Assembly (NCBI GenBank): GCA_036378175.1
Contig: DASUWY010000012.1
Span: forward strand, 33,382 to 97,381
Origin: Thermoleophilaceae bacterium
GTDB taxonomy: Bacteria; Actinomycetota; Thermoleophilia; Solirubrobacterales; Thermoleophilaceae
Direction of reading: 5' to 3'
DNA: 64,000 nt
The number at the start of each line of letters is the position of its first letter. Within the stretch, counting starts at the first letter, position 1. This document shows positions 1 to 8,758 of this stretch, in pieces. A program made the position numbers and the translations under genes. Under the pieces are notes generated by a model. It was not told the DNA's origin. It saw only the letters and a program-made list of their open reading frames with translations, and did no database searches.

Positions 1-1524
1 ACGCTGCTGCTGCCAGCCGACGAACTGATCTCGGATACCGGCACCTACAGCGATCTGGAGACTCAGGAGCCGGTTTACAGCCCGGACTCAAACGAGTATT
101 TCGTCGTCTGGAAGGCGGACGGGAGCACAGGCGGTCAGCAGATCTACGGGCAGCGCCTGGCGGCCGACGGCAGCCAGATCGGCTCGGACATCCAGATATC
201 GCAGATGACCGGTCAGGCCGACGACGCCGTCTCGCTCGCCTACAACAGCCGCGAGCACGAGTACCTGGCGGTCTGGCGTGGCTTCCAGACCGGTGCCGAG
301 GACGAAATCTACGGCCAGCGGCTCTCGCTCACGGGCGCGGAGATCGGGACGAACGATTTCCAGATCTCCGACATGACCGCGAGCGGCACCGCCAACCCGC
401 CGCGCGTCGCGTACAACTCGCGCGACGATCAGTACCTCGTCGCTTGGACGGGGGACTTCGGAACAGGCAATGACCAGGTGTTCATCCAGTTGCTCGACGC
501 TGCGGGAAACAAGGTCGGAGCCCAGGCGCCGATCTCGGACGACACCGTCGAGGCGTTCCGCCCGGACATCGCCTACAACCCGAACTCTGACGAGTACTTC
601 GTCAGCTGGCACAACGGCGACAACGAAGTACACGGCCAGTACCTGTCCGCCGCGGGAGCGGAGACCGGGACCAACGACTTCCTGATCTCCGAGAACCCGC
701 CGGACGTCTTTGCCCGGCCGTCGGTGGACTACAACTCGGCCACCTGCGACTACGCGGCGGTCTATATGGCCGGGACGCTGGCGCCGCCGCCGGGCGCGGC
801 CACACGGGGCATCCCGTTCACGTCGCTCGACGTCTACGGACGACGGGTGAGCGCCCCGCCCTGCATGGCGGACCTCAGTGTCACCAAGACCGCGGCCGCC
901 CAGGTGCAGCTCGGCGGGAACGTCACCTACACGATCACTGTGACGAGCAACGGGCCGAGCGACGCGCTCGGCGTGACGCTCACCGACACGGTTCCGGCTG
1001 GCACCAAGTTCGTCTCCGCGACAAGCTCGCAGGGCAGCTGCACCGGCACCACCGCGGTGAGCTGCAGCATCGGCACCCTCGCGGTTGGCGCTTCGGCCAA
1101 CGTCACAGTTGTCGTGCGTCCGACGAAGACCGGGACGGTGAGCAACACCGCCACGGTGGCGGGTTCCCGCCAGGATCAGAACGCGGCGAACAACAGCGCG
1201 ACCGCGACCACCAAGGTCGTTGACACGATCCGGCCGCGAGTGTCTGTCGCCGGCGTCAGGTTGTGCGTCAGGCGGGCCATGGTCGTTCGCGTTCACATTC
1301 GCGACCGGTCGCCGCTCCGTTACGCGCGGGTGTTCGTCGACGGCAAGCGAATCAAGTCGACCAAGCGCAAGGCGTTCCTGGTGAAGATCAGCGCCAAGTC
1401 GCTCCACGGGAAGCAGCATCGGCTCAAGGTGGTCGCGCGTGACACATCCGGCAACACGAGGACGGTGAGGCGGGTGTTCGCGAAGTGCGCAGTCCGGCAT
1501 ATCGCGCCGCGCTTTACCGGCTGA
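1..1524 (+). CDS. Secreted repeat protein with DUF11 domain (5' end outside window)
   Basis: The reading frame is open from the first base, so the start lies upstream of the window. The N-terminal part seen here has at least four tandem units of about 60 residues, each with a Y-N-S...E-Y-x-x-x-W core followed by an I-Y-G-Q-R-L-like strand and a D-F-x-I-S end; such repeats usually build a beta-propeller or beta-sandwich stack. A DUF11/CARDB-like domain follows (S-V-T-K-T...T-Y-T-I-T-V...D-T-V-P-A-G), then a basic Ig-like tail of about 100 residues. DUF11 is typical of large secreted or surface proteins. No sorting signal or membrane anchor is visible at the C-terminus. A strong terminator lies 30 nt downstream. 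The exact role is unknown. Confidence 0.85.
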   Translation, partial: TLLLPADELISDTGTYSDLETQEPVYSPDSNEYFVVWKADGSTGGQQIYGQRLAADGSQIGSDIQISQMTGQADDAVSLAYNSREHEYLAVWRGFQTGAEDEIYGQRLSLTGAEIGTNDFQISDMTASGTANPPRVAYNSRDDQYLVAWTGDFGTGNDQVFIQLLDAAGNKVGAQAPISDDTVEAFRPDIAYNPNSDEYFVSWHNGDNEVHGQYLSAAGAETGTNDFLISENPPDVFARPSVDYNSATCDYAAVYMAGTLAPPPGAATRGIPFTSLDVYGRRVSAPPCMADLSVTKTAAAQVQLGGNVTYTITVTSNGPSDALGVTLTDTVPAGTKFVSATSSQGSCTGTTAVSCSIGTLAVGASANVTVVVRPTKTGTVSNTATVAGSRQDQNAANNSATATTKVVDTIRPRVSVAGVRLCVRRAMVVRVHIRDRSPLRYARVFVDGKRIKSTKRKAFLVKISAKSLHGKQHRLKVVARDTSGNTRTVRRVFAKCAVRHIAPRFTG

Positions 1525-1554
1525 GGACGAGCGAGTCCGCCCTCCAGTCGGGCA

Positions 1555-1578
1555 GGAGCCCCGCTTCGGCGGGGCTCC
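1555..1578 (+). terminator. GC-rich UUCG hairpin after the DUF11 gene
   Basis: A perfect 10-bp stem (GGAGCCCCGC / GCGGGGCTCC) closes a TTCG tetraloop. It sits 30 nt after the stop codon and before the FmdB promoter region. No clear T-run follows, so it may terminate as an actinobacterial 'I-shaped' hairpin or act as a 3' stabiliser. Confidence 0.75.
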
Positions 1579-1666
1579 GTGTCCGGCCGAAATCGCATTG
1601 CCAAGCCAAAACAAGCGCGCTTGCATGCGGCCCGCCGAAGCTCGGCGCTCCTATACTGAGAGTGCC

Positions 1667-1957
1667 ATGCCGATCTACGAGTATCGCTGCGAGAGGGGCC
1701 ACACCTTTGAGGTGATGCAGCGCATGAGCGACGAGCCGATCACCAACTGCACCACCTGCGACGCGACGGTGCAGCGCGTGTTCCACCCGGTCGCCGTCCA
1801 CTTCAAGGGATCCGGCTTCTACACCACGGACTACGGGAAGAAGCGTTCGGGCGCCTCCTCCTCGAGCGGCGACTCGTCGTCCTCCAGCGACAGCAAGTCC
1901 GAGTCGAAGAGCGAGACGAAGAGCTCTTCCGAGTCTTCGTCGTCCTCCTCGGACTAA
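1667..1957 (+). CDS. FmdB-family zinc ribbon protein with Ser-rich tail
   Basis: 96 residues. The first 45 residues are a classic FmdB/CxxC_CXXC_SSSS zinc ribbon: M-P-I-Y-E-Y-R-C at the start and C-T-T-C near residue 36, with a conserved F-K-G-S-G-F-Y-x-T-D-Y patch. The last 35 residues are almost only Ser, Lys, Glu and Asp. The ATG fits the family start exactly; an upstream in-frame extension has no homology pattern. A TATACT box lies 9 nt before the ATG and no Shine-Dalgarno is seen, so the transcript may have little or no leader. Family members are small putative regulators of unsettled function. The stop overlaps the convergent LCP gene by 4 nt. Confidence 0.85.
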   Translation: MPIYEYRCERGHTFEVMQRMSDEPITNCTTCDATVQRVFHPVAVHFKGSGFYTTDYGKKRSGASSSSGDSSSSSDSKSESKSETKSSSESSSSSSD

Positions 1958-3030
1958 CGCCCGAGCAGCTGTCGCACCGCCGCCTGCCGCTCGGCGGGCG
2001 AGATGATCAGGCTCGTGCCGGGCCCGATGCCCGAGGGCTTGAGCACGTGCGTGGAGCCCGACCCGCCAGTGACGAGGTCTGTGAACAGGGTGCCCAGGCT
2101 CATCCCGCCCATGTCGGTGCGCACCGCGCGCGGCGCGTTCCACGCCACCCACGGCAGGCGGAAGAAGGTGGTGGGCTTGAGCGCCTGGGCGCGCATCCGC
2201 TGAAGCACGAGCTGCTGGCGCTCGGCGCGCTGGATGTCGGTCTCGTTGGGGGCGCAGCGGTTCTCGCGGATACGCGAGAACTCGAGCGCCTGCTTGCCGT
2301 TCAGGTGATGCGTGCCCCTGTGGAGCTTGAAGATGTCGCCGTTCTCGAACACGTTTTGCGACACCACGCAGTGCTTGAGGGTGACGGTGATTCCGCCGAG
2401 CGAGTCGATCAGGTGCGGGAAGTCCTGAAAGCTCACCTCCACCACATGGTTGATGCGCACGCCGCCGCCGAGGAAGTTCTCGACCGTCCGCACCGCAAGG
2501 CCCGCGCCGCCGAACGCGAACGCGGCGTTGATCTTCTGCGAGCCGTGGCCGGGGATCGCGGCGTAGGAGTCGCGCGGGATCGAGAGCCGGCGCACGCTCC
2601 CGAAGGCGGCGTGGAGCAGCATGATGCTGTCCGACCGGCTGGGGCCGCCCGCGCCCGGCTCGTGCTCATTCGGCGGCCGCGCGTCGGACCCGAGGACGAG
2701 CACCGTGCTGCCCGACAGCAGGTTGCCGCCGTGGGAGAGCGAGTCCTCCGCGCTCTTCGGCAGCCCGGAATTCGTCTGCGCGCTGATGAAGAACAGGACC
2801 ACGGACAGCAGCACCCACGCCACAGCCGCGATCAGCACGTACTTCACCCCGCGCTTGATCCAGAAGGCCTTTCCGCGCTGCGGCTGCCCCGGCAGCCGGC
2901 GCTTGAACTGTCGGTTGCGGCGCAGGCGATCCCATGCCTCGCCAGGCGAGCGCATGCGGTCGAGCAGGCCCGGCCTCGACTTGTAGACCTTGTAGTCCGG
3001 CGGCGGGGGGCCGGGGGCTCCGTCAGTCAC
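1954..3030 (-). CDS. LytR-CpsA-Psr (LCP) family cell-wall glycopolymer ligase
   Basis: 358 residues, GTG start. A Pro-rich and basic cytoplasmic N-terminus (1-60) leads to one membrane segment (about 61-83) and an extracellular LCP domain. Family marks are L-V-L-G-S-D-A-R-P at about 111, S-R-S-D-S-I-M-L at 131, I-P-R-D-S at 151 (catalytic Arg/Asp region), K-I-N-A-A-F-A-F-G-G at 166, and a late R-I-R-E-N-R. LCP enzymes move polyprenyl-linked glycopolymers such as arabinogalactan or teichoic-acid-like chains onto peptidoglycan. The gene is divergent from the ROK kinase with only 26 nt between start codons. Confidence 0.9.
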   Translation of the reverse strand: MTDGAPGPPPPDYKVYKSRPGLLDRMRSPGEAWDRLRRNRQFKRRLPGQPQRGKAFWIKRGVKYVLIAAVAWVLLSVVLFFISAQTNSGLPKSAEDSLSHGGNLLSGSTVLVLGSDARPPNEHEPGAGGPSRSDSIMLLHAAFGSVRRLSIPRDSYAAIPGHGSQKINAAFAFGGAGLAVRTVENFLGGGVRINHVVEVSFQDFPHLIDSLGGITVTLKHCVVSQNVFENGDIFKLHRGTHHLNGKQALEFSRIRENRCAPNETDIQRAERQQLVLQRMRAQALKPTTFFRLPWVAWNAPRAVRTDMGGMSLGTLFTDLVTGGSGSTHVLKPSGIGPGTSLIISPAERQAAVRQLLGR

Positions 3031-3040
3031 CTGTTGCCTC

Positions 3041-3048
3041 TGTATAGC
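3041..3048. promoter_or_regulatory. Shared two-way -10 element between LCP and ROK genes
   Basis: TGTATAGC in a 26-nt gap. On the plus strand TATAGC (3043-3048) lies 8 nt before the ROK ATG. On the minus strand TATACA (complement of 3041-3046) lies 10 nt before the LCP GTG. There is no room for a separate leader on either side, so both transcripts would have very short or no 5' UTRs. Inferred from spacing only. Confidence 0.45.
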
Positions 3049-3056
3049 GTTCGGTC

Positions 3057-4025
3057 ATGGCGCCGCGGCGCGTAATCGGAATGGACGCGGGAGGAACCAA
3101 GCTGCTTGGCGGCGTGGTGGACGCGGACCTCGTGGTGCACCACAGGGTGCACCGGCGCATCGACGGGCTCGACCAGGCAGAGCTCGTGGAGACGATAGTG
3201 GACGCGGTGGAGGAAGCCCGTGCCGTCGCGCCCGATGTGGGGGCGGTGGGGTTCGGAATTCCCGCATTGGTACGACCCGCCACGGGATCTGTGATGGTCT
3301 CGAACCATCTGCCGCTCGACGGCATCCCCTTCAAGGCGCTCATGAGCGAGCGGCTCGACATGCCGGTGGCGGTGGACAACGACTCGAACGTCGCGATCCT
3401 CGCCGAGCATCGCGCGGGTGCGGCCCGCGGCGCCGACGATGCGGTGATGCTCACTCTCGGCACGGGCATCGGCGGAGGGCTGCTGTTCGAGGGGAAGGTC
3501 TACCGCGGCTCCGTCGGCGCCGGGGCCGAGCTCGGGCACATCGTGGTGGACCCCAACGGGCCCGAATGCCCCGGGGACTGCCCTGGGCGTGGCTGCCTCG
3601 AGGCATTCGCCTCGGGCAATGCGATCGGGCGCGCGGGCCAGGAGGCGGCGCGCCGCTCGCCGGAGTCGAGTCTGGGCAGGGCGCTCGCACAGGGGCGTGA
3701 GGTCACCGGCGGGCTCGTGACGGAGCTCGCGCACGACGGCGACGAACTGGCGATCGAGGTGCTGGCCGAGGCTGGGCGCTGGCTCGGAATCGGGCTGGTG
3801 TCGCTCGTGAACGCGCTCAATCCGGAGCTTGTGATCGTGGGTGGCGGCGCGTCGGCCGCGGGTGAGCTGATGCTCGGTCCAGCGCGCGAGGTGCTCTCGG
3901 AGCGGGGACTGCCGCCGAACCGGGAGCTCGTCAAGCTCGTGACGGCGCACTTCGGCAGCGAGGCGGGCATGATCGGCGCCGCGCTGCTCGCCCTCGACCT
4001 GATCACGCGGAAGGTGCCGGAGTGA
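3057..4025 (+). CDS. ROK family sugar kinase (glucokinase-like)
   Basis: 322 residues. ROK layout: phosphate-binding M-D-A-G-G-T-K (9-15), catalytic-base region V-D-N-D-S-N (Asp109), L-G-T-G-I-G-G-G (134-141), then H161 with the zinc motif C171-x3-C175-x4-C180 followed by L-E. The adenosine-side I-V-G-G-G motif is near residue 260. ROK kinases phosphorylate glucose or other hexoses at the sugar hydroxyl using ATP (or polyphosphate in some actinobacteria). Substrate cannot be fixed from sequence alone; glucokinase is the most likely reading. The gene heads an operon: its TGA overlaps the GTG of rsmI by 4 nt. Confidence 0.88.
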   Translation: MAPRRVIGMDAGGTKLLGGVVDADLVVHHRVHRRIDGLDQAELVETIVDAVEEARAVAPDVGAVGFGIPALVRPATGSVMVSNHLPLDGIPFKALMSERLDMPVAVDNDSNVAILAEHRAGAARGADDAVMLTLGTGIGGGLLFEGKVYRGSVGAGAELGHIVVDPNGPECPGDCPGRGCLEAFASGNAIGRAGQEAARRSPESSLGRALAQGREVTGGLVTELAHDGDELAIEVLAEAGRWLGIGLVSLVNALNPELVIVGGGASAAGELMLGPAREVLSERGLPPNRELVKLVTAHFGSEAGMIGAALLALDLITRKVPE

Positions 4026-4834
4026 GCGGCCGCCTGGTTGTTTGCCCCACTCCGATCGGCAATCTCGAGGATGTCACCCTGCGCGTGCTGTCCGCGCTGC
4101 GCGAGGCGGACCTCGTGGCGTGTGAGGACACGCGCCGCACGCGCACGCTGCTCGACCGCTACGGCGTGAAGGCGAAGCTCGTGTCCTACCACGAGCACAA
4201 CGAGGACCAGCGCTCAGCCGAGCTCGTCACGCGCATGAATGAAGGCGCGACTGTGGCGCTGGTATCGGACGCCGGCATGCCGCTCGTGTCGGACCCGGGC
4301 TACGTGCTCGTGCGCGCGTGCGTGGCGGCCGGGCTGCCGGTGGAGGTGCTGCCGGGACCCAGCGCCGCGCTGGCTGCCCTCGTGGCCTCGGCGCTGCCGT
4401 CGGATCGCTGGCGCTTCGTCGGCTTCCTTCCGCGCAAGAAGGGCGAGCTGCGGCGTGCGCTGGCCGAACCCGGCGGCACGCTTGTGGCGTTCGAGGCGCC
4501 CGGGCGGGTGCCGGCGACCTTGGCCGTGCTCGCGGAGCTCGACCCGCAGCGCGAGGTTGCGGTGTGCCGGGAGCTCACGAAGATGCACGAGGAGGTGGTG
4601 CGTGGCGGCGCGGAGGAACTGGCGAAGCGTTACGCGAATGCGCCGCCCAAGGGCGAGGTGGTGCTGGTGATCGCACCGGCGCCGGAGGGCGACGCGAGCC
4701 ACGTGGACGAGGCCGCGCTGCACGCACTCACGAGGCTTGTGGAGGCCGGGGCGCGGGCGCGCGCGGCGGCGACGGTGGTGGCCGAGCTCACCGGTACGAG
4801 CGCGAACGCGCTCTACCGCGCGTATATCGACTAG
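4022..4834 (+). CDS. rsmI: 16S rRNA (cytidine-1402-2'-O)-methyltransferase RsmI
   Basis: 270 residues, GTG start inside the GTGA overlap with the ROK gene. The tetrapyrrole-methylase fold shows P-T-P-I-G-N-L-E-D-V at 9-18, the A-C-E-D-T-R-R-T motif near 38, V-S-D-A-G-M-P-L-V-S-D-P-G near 80, and P-G-P-S-A-A-L-A-A-L near 115. RsmI uses SAM to methylate the ribose of C1402 in the decoding centre together with RsmH. Length and motif order are normal for the family. It sits directly upstream of metG in a run of translation-linked genes. Confidence 0.94.
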   Translation: MSGRLVVCPTPIGNLEDVTLRVLSALREADLVACEDTRRTRTLLDRYGVKAKLVSYHEHNEDQRSAELVTRMNEGATVALVSDAGMPLVSDPGYVLVRACVAAGLPVEVLPGPSAALAALVASALPSDRWRFVGFLPRKKGELRRALAEPGGTLVAFEAPGRVPATLAVLAELDPQREVAVCRELTKMHEEVVRGGAEELAKRYANAPPKGEVVLVIAPAPEGDASHVDEAALHALTRLVEAGARARAAATVVAELTGTSANALYRAYID

Positions 4835-4862
4835 CGCCGCCGCTAAGTAGCATCGGCGGCTC

Positions 4863-6365
4863 ATGTCGTTCTACATCACCACGCCCATCTACTACGTCAA
4901 CGCGGAGCCGCATCTCGGCCACGCGTACACCACCATCGCGGCCGACATCCTCGCGCGCCACATGCGCCAGCGCGGGGAGGACGTGTTCTTCCTCACCGGC
5001 ACCGACGAGCACGGCGAGCCGGTGGCGCAGGCCGCCGAGCGCGAGGGCGTGTCGCCGCGCGAGCTGGCCGATCGCAACTCGGTGAAGTTCCGCGACCTCG
5101 TGAAGCGCGTGAACGCGACCAACGACTTCTTCATCCGCACGAGCGATCCCGAGCACGAGCGCGCCGTGCAGGAGGTGGTGCAGAAGATCCACGACAACGG
5201 CTTCGTCTACGAGGGCACGTACGAGGGCTACTACTGCCCGCGCTGCGCGGACTTCAAGACGGACGCGGAGCTCGTTGAGGGCAACAAATGCCCCATCCAC
5301 CTGATCGTGCTCGAGCGCGAGAAGGAGGACAACTGGTTCTTCAAGCTCTCCGCCTTCCAGGAGCCGCTCGAGAAGCTGTACGCGGAGCGCCCGGACTGGG
5401 TCACGCCACAGGCGCGCTACAACGAGGCGCTCTCGTTCATCAAGGGCGGACTGCAGGACGTGTCGCTGAGCCGCGCGCGCATCAGCTGGGGCGTGCCGGT
5501 GCCGTGGGACGAGTCGCAGGTGATCTACGTGTGGATCGACGCGCTCCTCAACTACTACACGGCGCTCTCATACGCGCGCGAGGGAGAGGACCTCACCGAG
5601 CGCTACTGGCCGGCGCGCCACCTGATCGGCAAGGACATCCTCAAGTTCCACGCGGTCATCTGGCCGGCGATGCTGATGGCGGCGGGCATCGAGGTGCCGA
5701 AGTCGATCTTCATCCACGGCTACCTGCTGATGGACGAGCACAAGATGTCGAAGTCGCTCGGCAACGTGATCGACCCGTTCGAGGTGATGGACCGCTTCGG
5801 CACCGACACGCTGCGCTACTACGTCTTCCGAGAGGTGAACTTCGGGCAGGACGGCTCGATCTCTGCCGCCGGCTTCGAGACCCGCTACAACGCGGAGCTC
5901 GCGAACGAGTACGGCAACCTCGCGAGCCGCACGCTCGCGATGATCGGCCGCTATCGCGACGGCGTGGTGCCCGACGGGTCCCCGGACATCGATCTCGCCG
6001 GTGTTGAGAGGCGCGTCAGCCAGAAGCTCGATCGGGTCGACCTGAGTGGCGCGCTCGAGGAGATCTGGAACGCGGTTCGAACGCTCAACCGCTACGTGCA
6101 GGACGAAGAGCCGTGGAAGCTCGCGAAGGACCCGGCGGCGGAGGAGCGGCTCGACACGGTGTTGTATTCGCTCGCGGAAGGCCTGCGGTTCGTGTCCGTG
6201 CTGCTGCACCCGTACATGCCGGATTCGGCGTCGAAGCTGCTCGCGGCGCTCGGGCAGGAAGAGCTCTCCTACGACGTTGCCTCTTTCGGGGCGGGGGCCG
6301 GCGGCGCAACGGTGGGAAAGCTCGATCCGCTCTTCCCGCGCATCGAGTCGCCAGCGGCCGCGTAG
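4863..6365 (+). CDS. metG: Methionyl-tRNA synthetase
   Basis: 500 residues, class Ia. H-L-G-H at 17-20 is the HIGH signature and K-M-S-K-S lies near 293. The zinc knuckle near residue 124 has C-P-R-C and then C-P-I-H, so a His stands where a second CxxC cysteine is often found. The protein ends after the anticodon-binding helical domain; the C-terminal EMAP-II tRNA-binding domain found in many MetRS is absent. A stand-alone protein of that fold (CsaA) is encoded at 35.5 kb and might serve in trans (inference). A TAGCAT box lies 9 nt before the ATG and no good Shine-Dalgarno is present. Confidence 0.96.
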   Translation: MSFYITTPIYYVNAEPHLGHAYTTIAADILARHMRQRGEDVFFLTGTDEHGEPVAQAAEREGVSPRELADRNSVKFRDLVKRVNATNDFFIRTSDPEHERAVQEVVQKIHDNGFVYEGTYEGYYCPRCADFKTDAELVEGNKCPIHLIVLEREKEDNWFFKLSAFQEPLEKLYAERPDWVTPQARYNEALSFIKGGLQDVSLSRARISWGVPVPWDESQVIYVWIDALLNYYTALSYAREGEDLTERYWPARHLIGKDILKFHAVIWPAMLMAAGIEVPKSIFIHGYLLMDEHKMSKSLGNVIDPFEVMDRFGTDTLRYYVFREVNFGQDGSISAAGFETRYNAELANEYGNLASRTLAMIGRYRDGVVPDGSPDIDLAGVERRVSQKLDRVDLSGALEEIWNAVRTLNRYVQDEEPWKLAKDPAAEERLDTVLYSLAEGLRFVSVLLHPYMPDSASKLLAALGQEELSYDVASFGAGAGGATVGKLDPLFPRIESPAAA

Positions 6366-6369
6366 AGCG

Positions 6370-7122
6370 GTGGTCGACACCCACTGCCATCTCGACTCCT
6401 GCAAGCCGCCGGACGCCGAGCTTGTGGAGCGGGCGCGCGCGGCCGGGGTCACGCATCTCGCCACCGTGGGCATGCATGACGAGTCGATCGAGCGGGCTCT
6501 ACAGGCCGCCCACGAGTTCGACAACGTGGTGGCGATCGTGGGCCGCCATCCGCACTACACCGAGGGCTTCGGCGAGGCGGATCTGCACGCCATCGAGCGC
6601 GCCGCCGCCGACCCGCGCGCGCGGGCGACCGGCGAGACCGGGCTCGACTACTTCCGCGACCACTCACCGCGCGACGACCAGCGCCGCGCCTTCGAGGCTC
6701 AGATCGACCTCGCCGCGCGAACGCGGCTACCGCTCGTGATCCACACTCGCGAGGCGGAGGAGCACACGTTCGATCTGCTCCGCGATCGTGCGAGCGAGCT
6801 CACCGTGATCCTGCACTGCTTCTCCGCGCCGTCGCGCGTGGAGGAATGCGTGGAGCGCGGCTACATGTGCTCGTTCGCCGGCAACGTGACCTACCCAAAG
6901 GCGGTGGAACTGCAGGCGGCCGCACGCGACCTTCCCGAGGAGCTCCTGCTGGTGGAAACGGACTCGCCGTACCTCGCGCCGCAGCCCGTCCGCGGGAAGC
7001 CGAACGAGCCGGCGAACGTCGTGGCCACGGCGCAGTTCGTCGCGGAGCTGCGGGGCATCCCCTACGAGCAGCTCGACGCGGCAGTTGAGCGCAACGCCGC
7101 GCGGGTCTTCGCCGGCTGGTGA
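6370..7122 (+). CDS. TatD family metal-dependent DNase
   Basis: 250 residues with a GTG start 4 nt after the metG stop; longer readings upstream only shadow metG. TIM-barrel amidohydrolase fold: D-T-H-C-H-L-D at 3-9 gives the first metal ligands, then G-E-T-G-L-D-Y-F, I-H-T-R-E-A near 125, H-C-F-S near 147 and E-T-D-S-P-Y-L near 200. TatD proteins are Mg-dependent 3'-5' exonucleases/AP endonucleases. The metG-tatD-rsmA-ispE order is widely conserved in actinobacteria. Its TGA overlaps the rsmA GTG by 4 nt. Confidence 0.93.
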   Translation: MVDTHCHLDSCKPPDAELVERARAAGVTHLATVGMHDESIERALQAAHEFDNVVAIVGRHPHYTEGFGEADLHAIERAAADPRARATGETGLDYFRDHSPRDDQRRAFEAQIDLAARTRLPLVIHTREAEEHTFDLLRDRASELTVILHCFSAPSRVEECVERGYMCSFAGNVTYPKAVELQAAARDLPEELLLVETDSPYLAPQPVRGKPNEPANVVATAQFVAELRGIPYEQLDAAVERNAARVFAGW

Positions 7123-7931
7123 CGGGGCAGGCGAGCAGGCGGCGAATGCGCGAGTTCGGCGTGCGGCCGAACCGCGAGCTCGGCCAGAACTTCCTGGTGG
7201 ACGACAACATCCTCGGCGTGATCGGCCGAGCCGCGGAGCTCGCACCCGACGATGTTGTGCTCGAGGTCGGCGGCGGGCTCGGCGTGCTATCGGAGTACCT
7301 GGCGGAGCGAGTGGCGCATCTGCACGTGGTGGAGGTGGACCGGTCGCTCGAGCCGGCGCTGCGCGATGCGCTCGACCCCTTCGGCGAGCGCGCGACCCTG
7401 CACCTTGCGGACGCGGTGCAGCTCGACTTCGCGGAGTTGCGCCCGCCGCCGAACAAGGTGGTGGCCAACCTCCCGTACGGTGTGGCCGCGACGGTGATCC
7501 TGAAGGCGCTCGAGGAGCTGCCGGACGCCACGCTCGTGGTGGCGATGGTTCAGCGCGAGGTTGGCGAGCGGCTGGCCGCCGCGCCGGGGTCGAAGATCTA
7601 CGGCGCGACGTCGGTGCTCGCGCAGCTGTCCGCCGAGGTGAAGGTGCTACGGAAGGTGTCAGCCAACGTGTTCCACCCGGTGCCGAACGTGGAGTCCGCG
7701 CTGGTGCTCCTGCGTCGCACGGCGGCACCTCCCGACGCGACGCTCGTGAAGCTGGTGCACGATGGGTTCGCCCACCGGCGCAAGGCGCTGGCAGGGTCGC
7801 TGGCGCTTGCGCGGCCGGGCATCCGCGATCGGGCGCGCGCGGCGCTCGAGGAAATCGGGCAACCCCCGGACGCCCGGGCGGAGAGGCTCTCGCCGCAGGA
7901 CTTCGCCGCACTGGAGGAACGGCTCGGATGA
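7119..7931 (+). CDS. rsmA: 16S rRNA dimethyladenosine transferase RsmA (KsgA)
   Basis: 270 residues. N-terminal N-R-E-L-G-Q-N-F-L-V-D lead, SAM motif I E-V-G-G-G-L-G-V-L (around 47-55; the second Gly replaces the more usual Pro), acidic loop V-E-V-D, and the catalytic N-L-P-Y near 117. RsmA dimethylates A1518 and A1519 in helix 45 of 16S rRNA using four SAM. GTG start within the GTGA overlap with tatD; its stop overlaps the ispE ATG by 4 nt, so the three genes are probably translationally coupled. Confidence 0.95.
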   Translation: MTGQASRRRMREFGVRPNRELGQNFLVDDNILGVIGRAAELAPDDVVLEVGGGLGVLSEYLAERVAHLHVVEVDRSLEPALRDALDPFGERATLHLADAVQLDFAELRPPPNKVVANLPYGVAATVILKALEELPDATLVVAMVQREVGERLAAAPGSKIYGATSVLAQLSAEVKVLRKVSANVFHPVPNVESALVLLRRTAAPPDATLVKLVHDGFAHRRKALAGSLALARPGIRDRARAALEEIGQPPDARAERLSPQDFAALEERLG

Positions 7932-8758
7932 TTCGCGAATCGGCTCCGGCGAAGGTCAACCTCGTGCTCCAGGTGGGCCACCCGCGCGCGGACGGTCTGC
8001 ACGAGATCTGCTCGATCTTTGCCTCGCTGCGTCTCGCCGACGAGCTCACCGTGCGGGCCAGCGAGGACGATGCTGACCGGGTGCTGTGTCCCGGAGTGGA
8101 CGGCCCGAACCTGGTGGAGAGCGCGCTCCGGCTCTTTCGCGAGCGGGTGGACCCCGGGCTGCCGCCGCTCGAGGTGACGATCGACAAGAGGATCCCGGTC
8201 GCGGCGGGGCTGGGCGGCGGGAGCGCGGATGCCGCCGCGGCGCTGCGCGCGGCCAACGAGCTCGCCGGACGGCCGCTCGACACGGAGGAGCTGCGGCAGC
8301 TCGCAGCCGAGCTGGGCGCCGACGTACCCAGCCAGATCAAGCCCCGCCACGCGCTCGTGACCGGCGCGGGCGAGAACGTGGAGCGTCTCGACCTTCCTGC
8401 GATGGGCCTCGTGCTCGTGCCTTCCGAGAACGGGCTCTCGACGGCGGACGTCTACAGGGAGGCCGACCGGATCGAGAGCACGCGCGAGCAGCTCGATCCC
8501 GACGCCCTGCGGGCGCTGGCGGGCGGCACGCTCGCGATCCTTGCCGCCGGAGTGGAGAACGACCTTCAGCCGGCCGCGATGTCGCTGCGGCCGGACATCG
8601 GCGTGCCGATCGAGCGGCTGCGCGAGGCCGGCGCGCTGGCGGCCGCGGTGAGCGGCTCGGGGCCGACGGCGTTCGGCATTTTCTCCGGTCCCGCGATGGC
8701 CGAGCGCGCCGCCGCCGGCGTGCCCGGCGCGCTCGTTACTAGGCTCGCCACTGGATGA
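7928..8758 (+). CDS. ispE: 4-diphosphocytidyl-2-C-methyl-D-erythritol kinase IspE
   Basis: 276 residues, GHMP kinase family. A-P-A-K-V-N-L (7-13) with the conserved Lys, then D-G-L-H-E-I, and the ATP loop P-V-A-A-G-L-G-G-G-S-A-D-A-A near 92-105; C-terminal S-G-S-G-P-T-A-F-G motif near 238. It phosphorylates CDP-ME in the MEP isoprenoid pathway. The ATG lies in an ATGA overlap with rsmA; the stop overlaps the next gene in the same way. The MEP route is consistent with an actinobacterium making menaquinone and polyprenyl carriers. Confidence 0.94.
   Translation: MIRESAPAKVNLVLQVGHPRADGLHEICSIFASLRLADELTVRASEDDADRVLCPGVDGPNLVESALRLFRERVDPGLPPLEVTIDKRIPVAAGLGGGSADAAAALRAANELAGRPLDTEELRQLAAELGADVPSQIKPRHALVTGAGENVERLDLPAMGLVLVPSENGLSTADVYREADRIESTREQLDPDALRALAGGTLAILAAGVENDLQPAAMSLRPDIGVPIERLREAGALAAAVSGSGPTAFGIFSGPAMAERAAAGVPGALVTRLATG

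Noticed and set aside
88..3075. Long minus- and plus-strand open frames opposite the DUF11, LCP and other genes
   Set aside because: They are Arg/Ala/Gly/His-rich shadows of high-GC coding sequence with no domain pattern; the opposite frames hold clear families.
6046..6369. N-terminal extension of TatD into metG
   Set aside because: It is a frame-shifted shadow of metG; the GTG at 6370 matches the family start.
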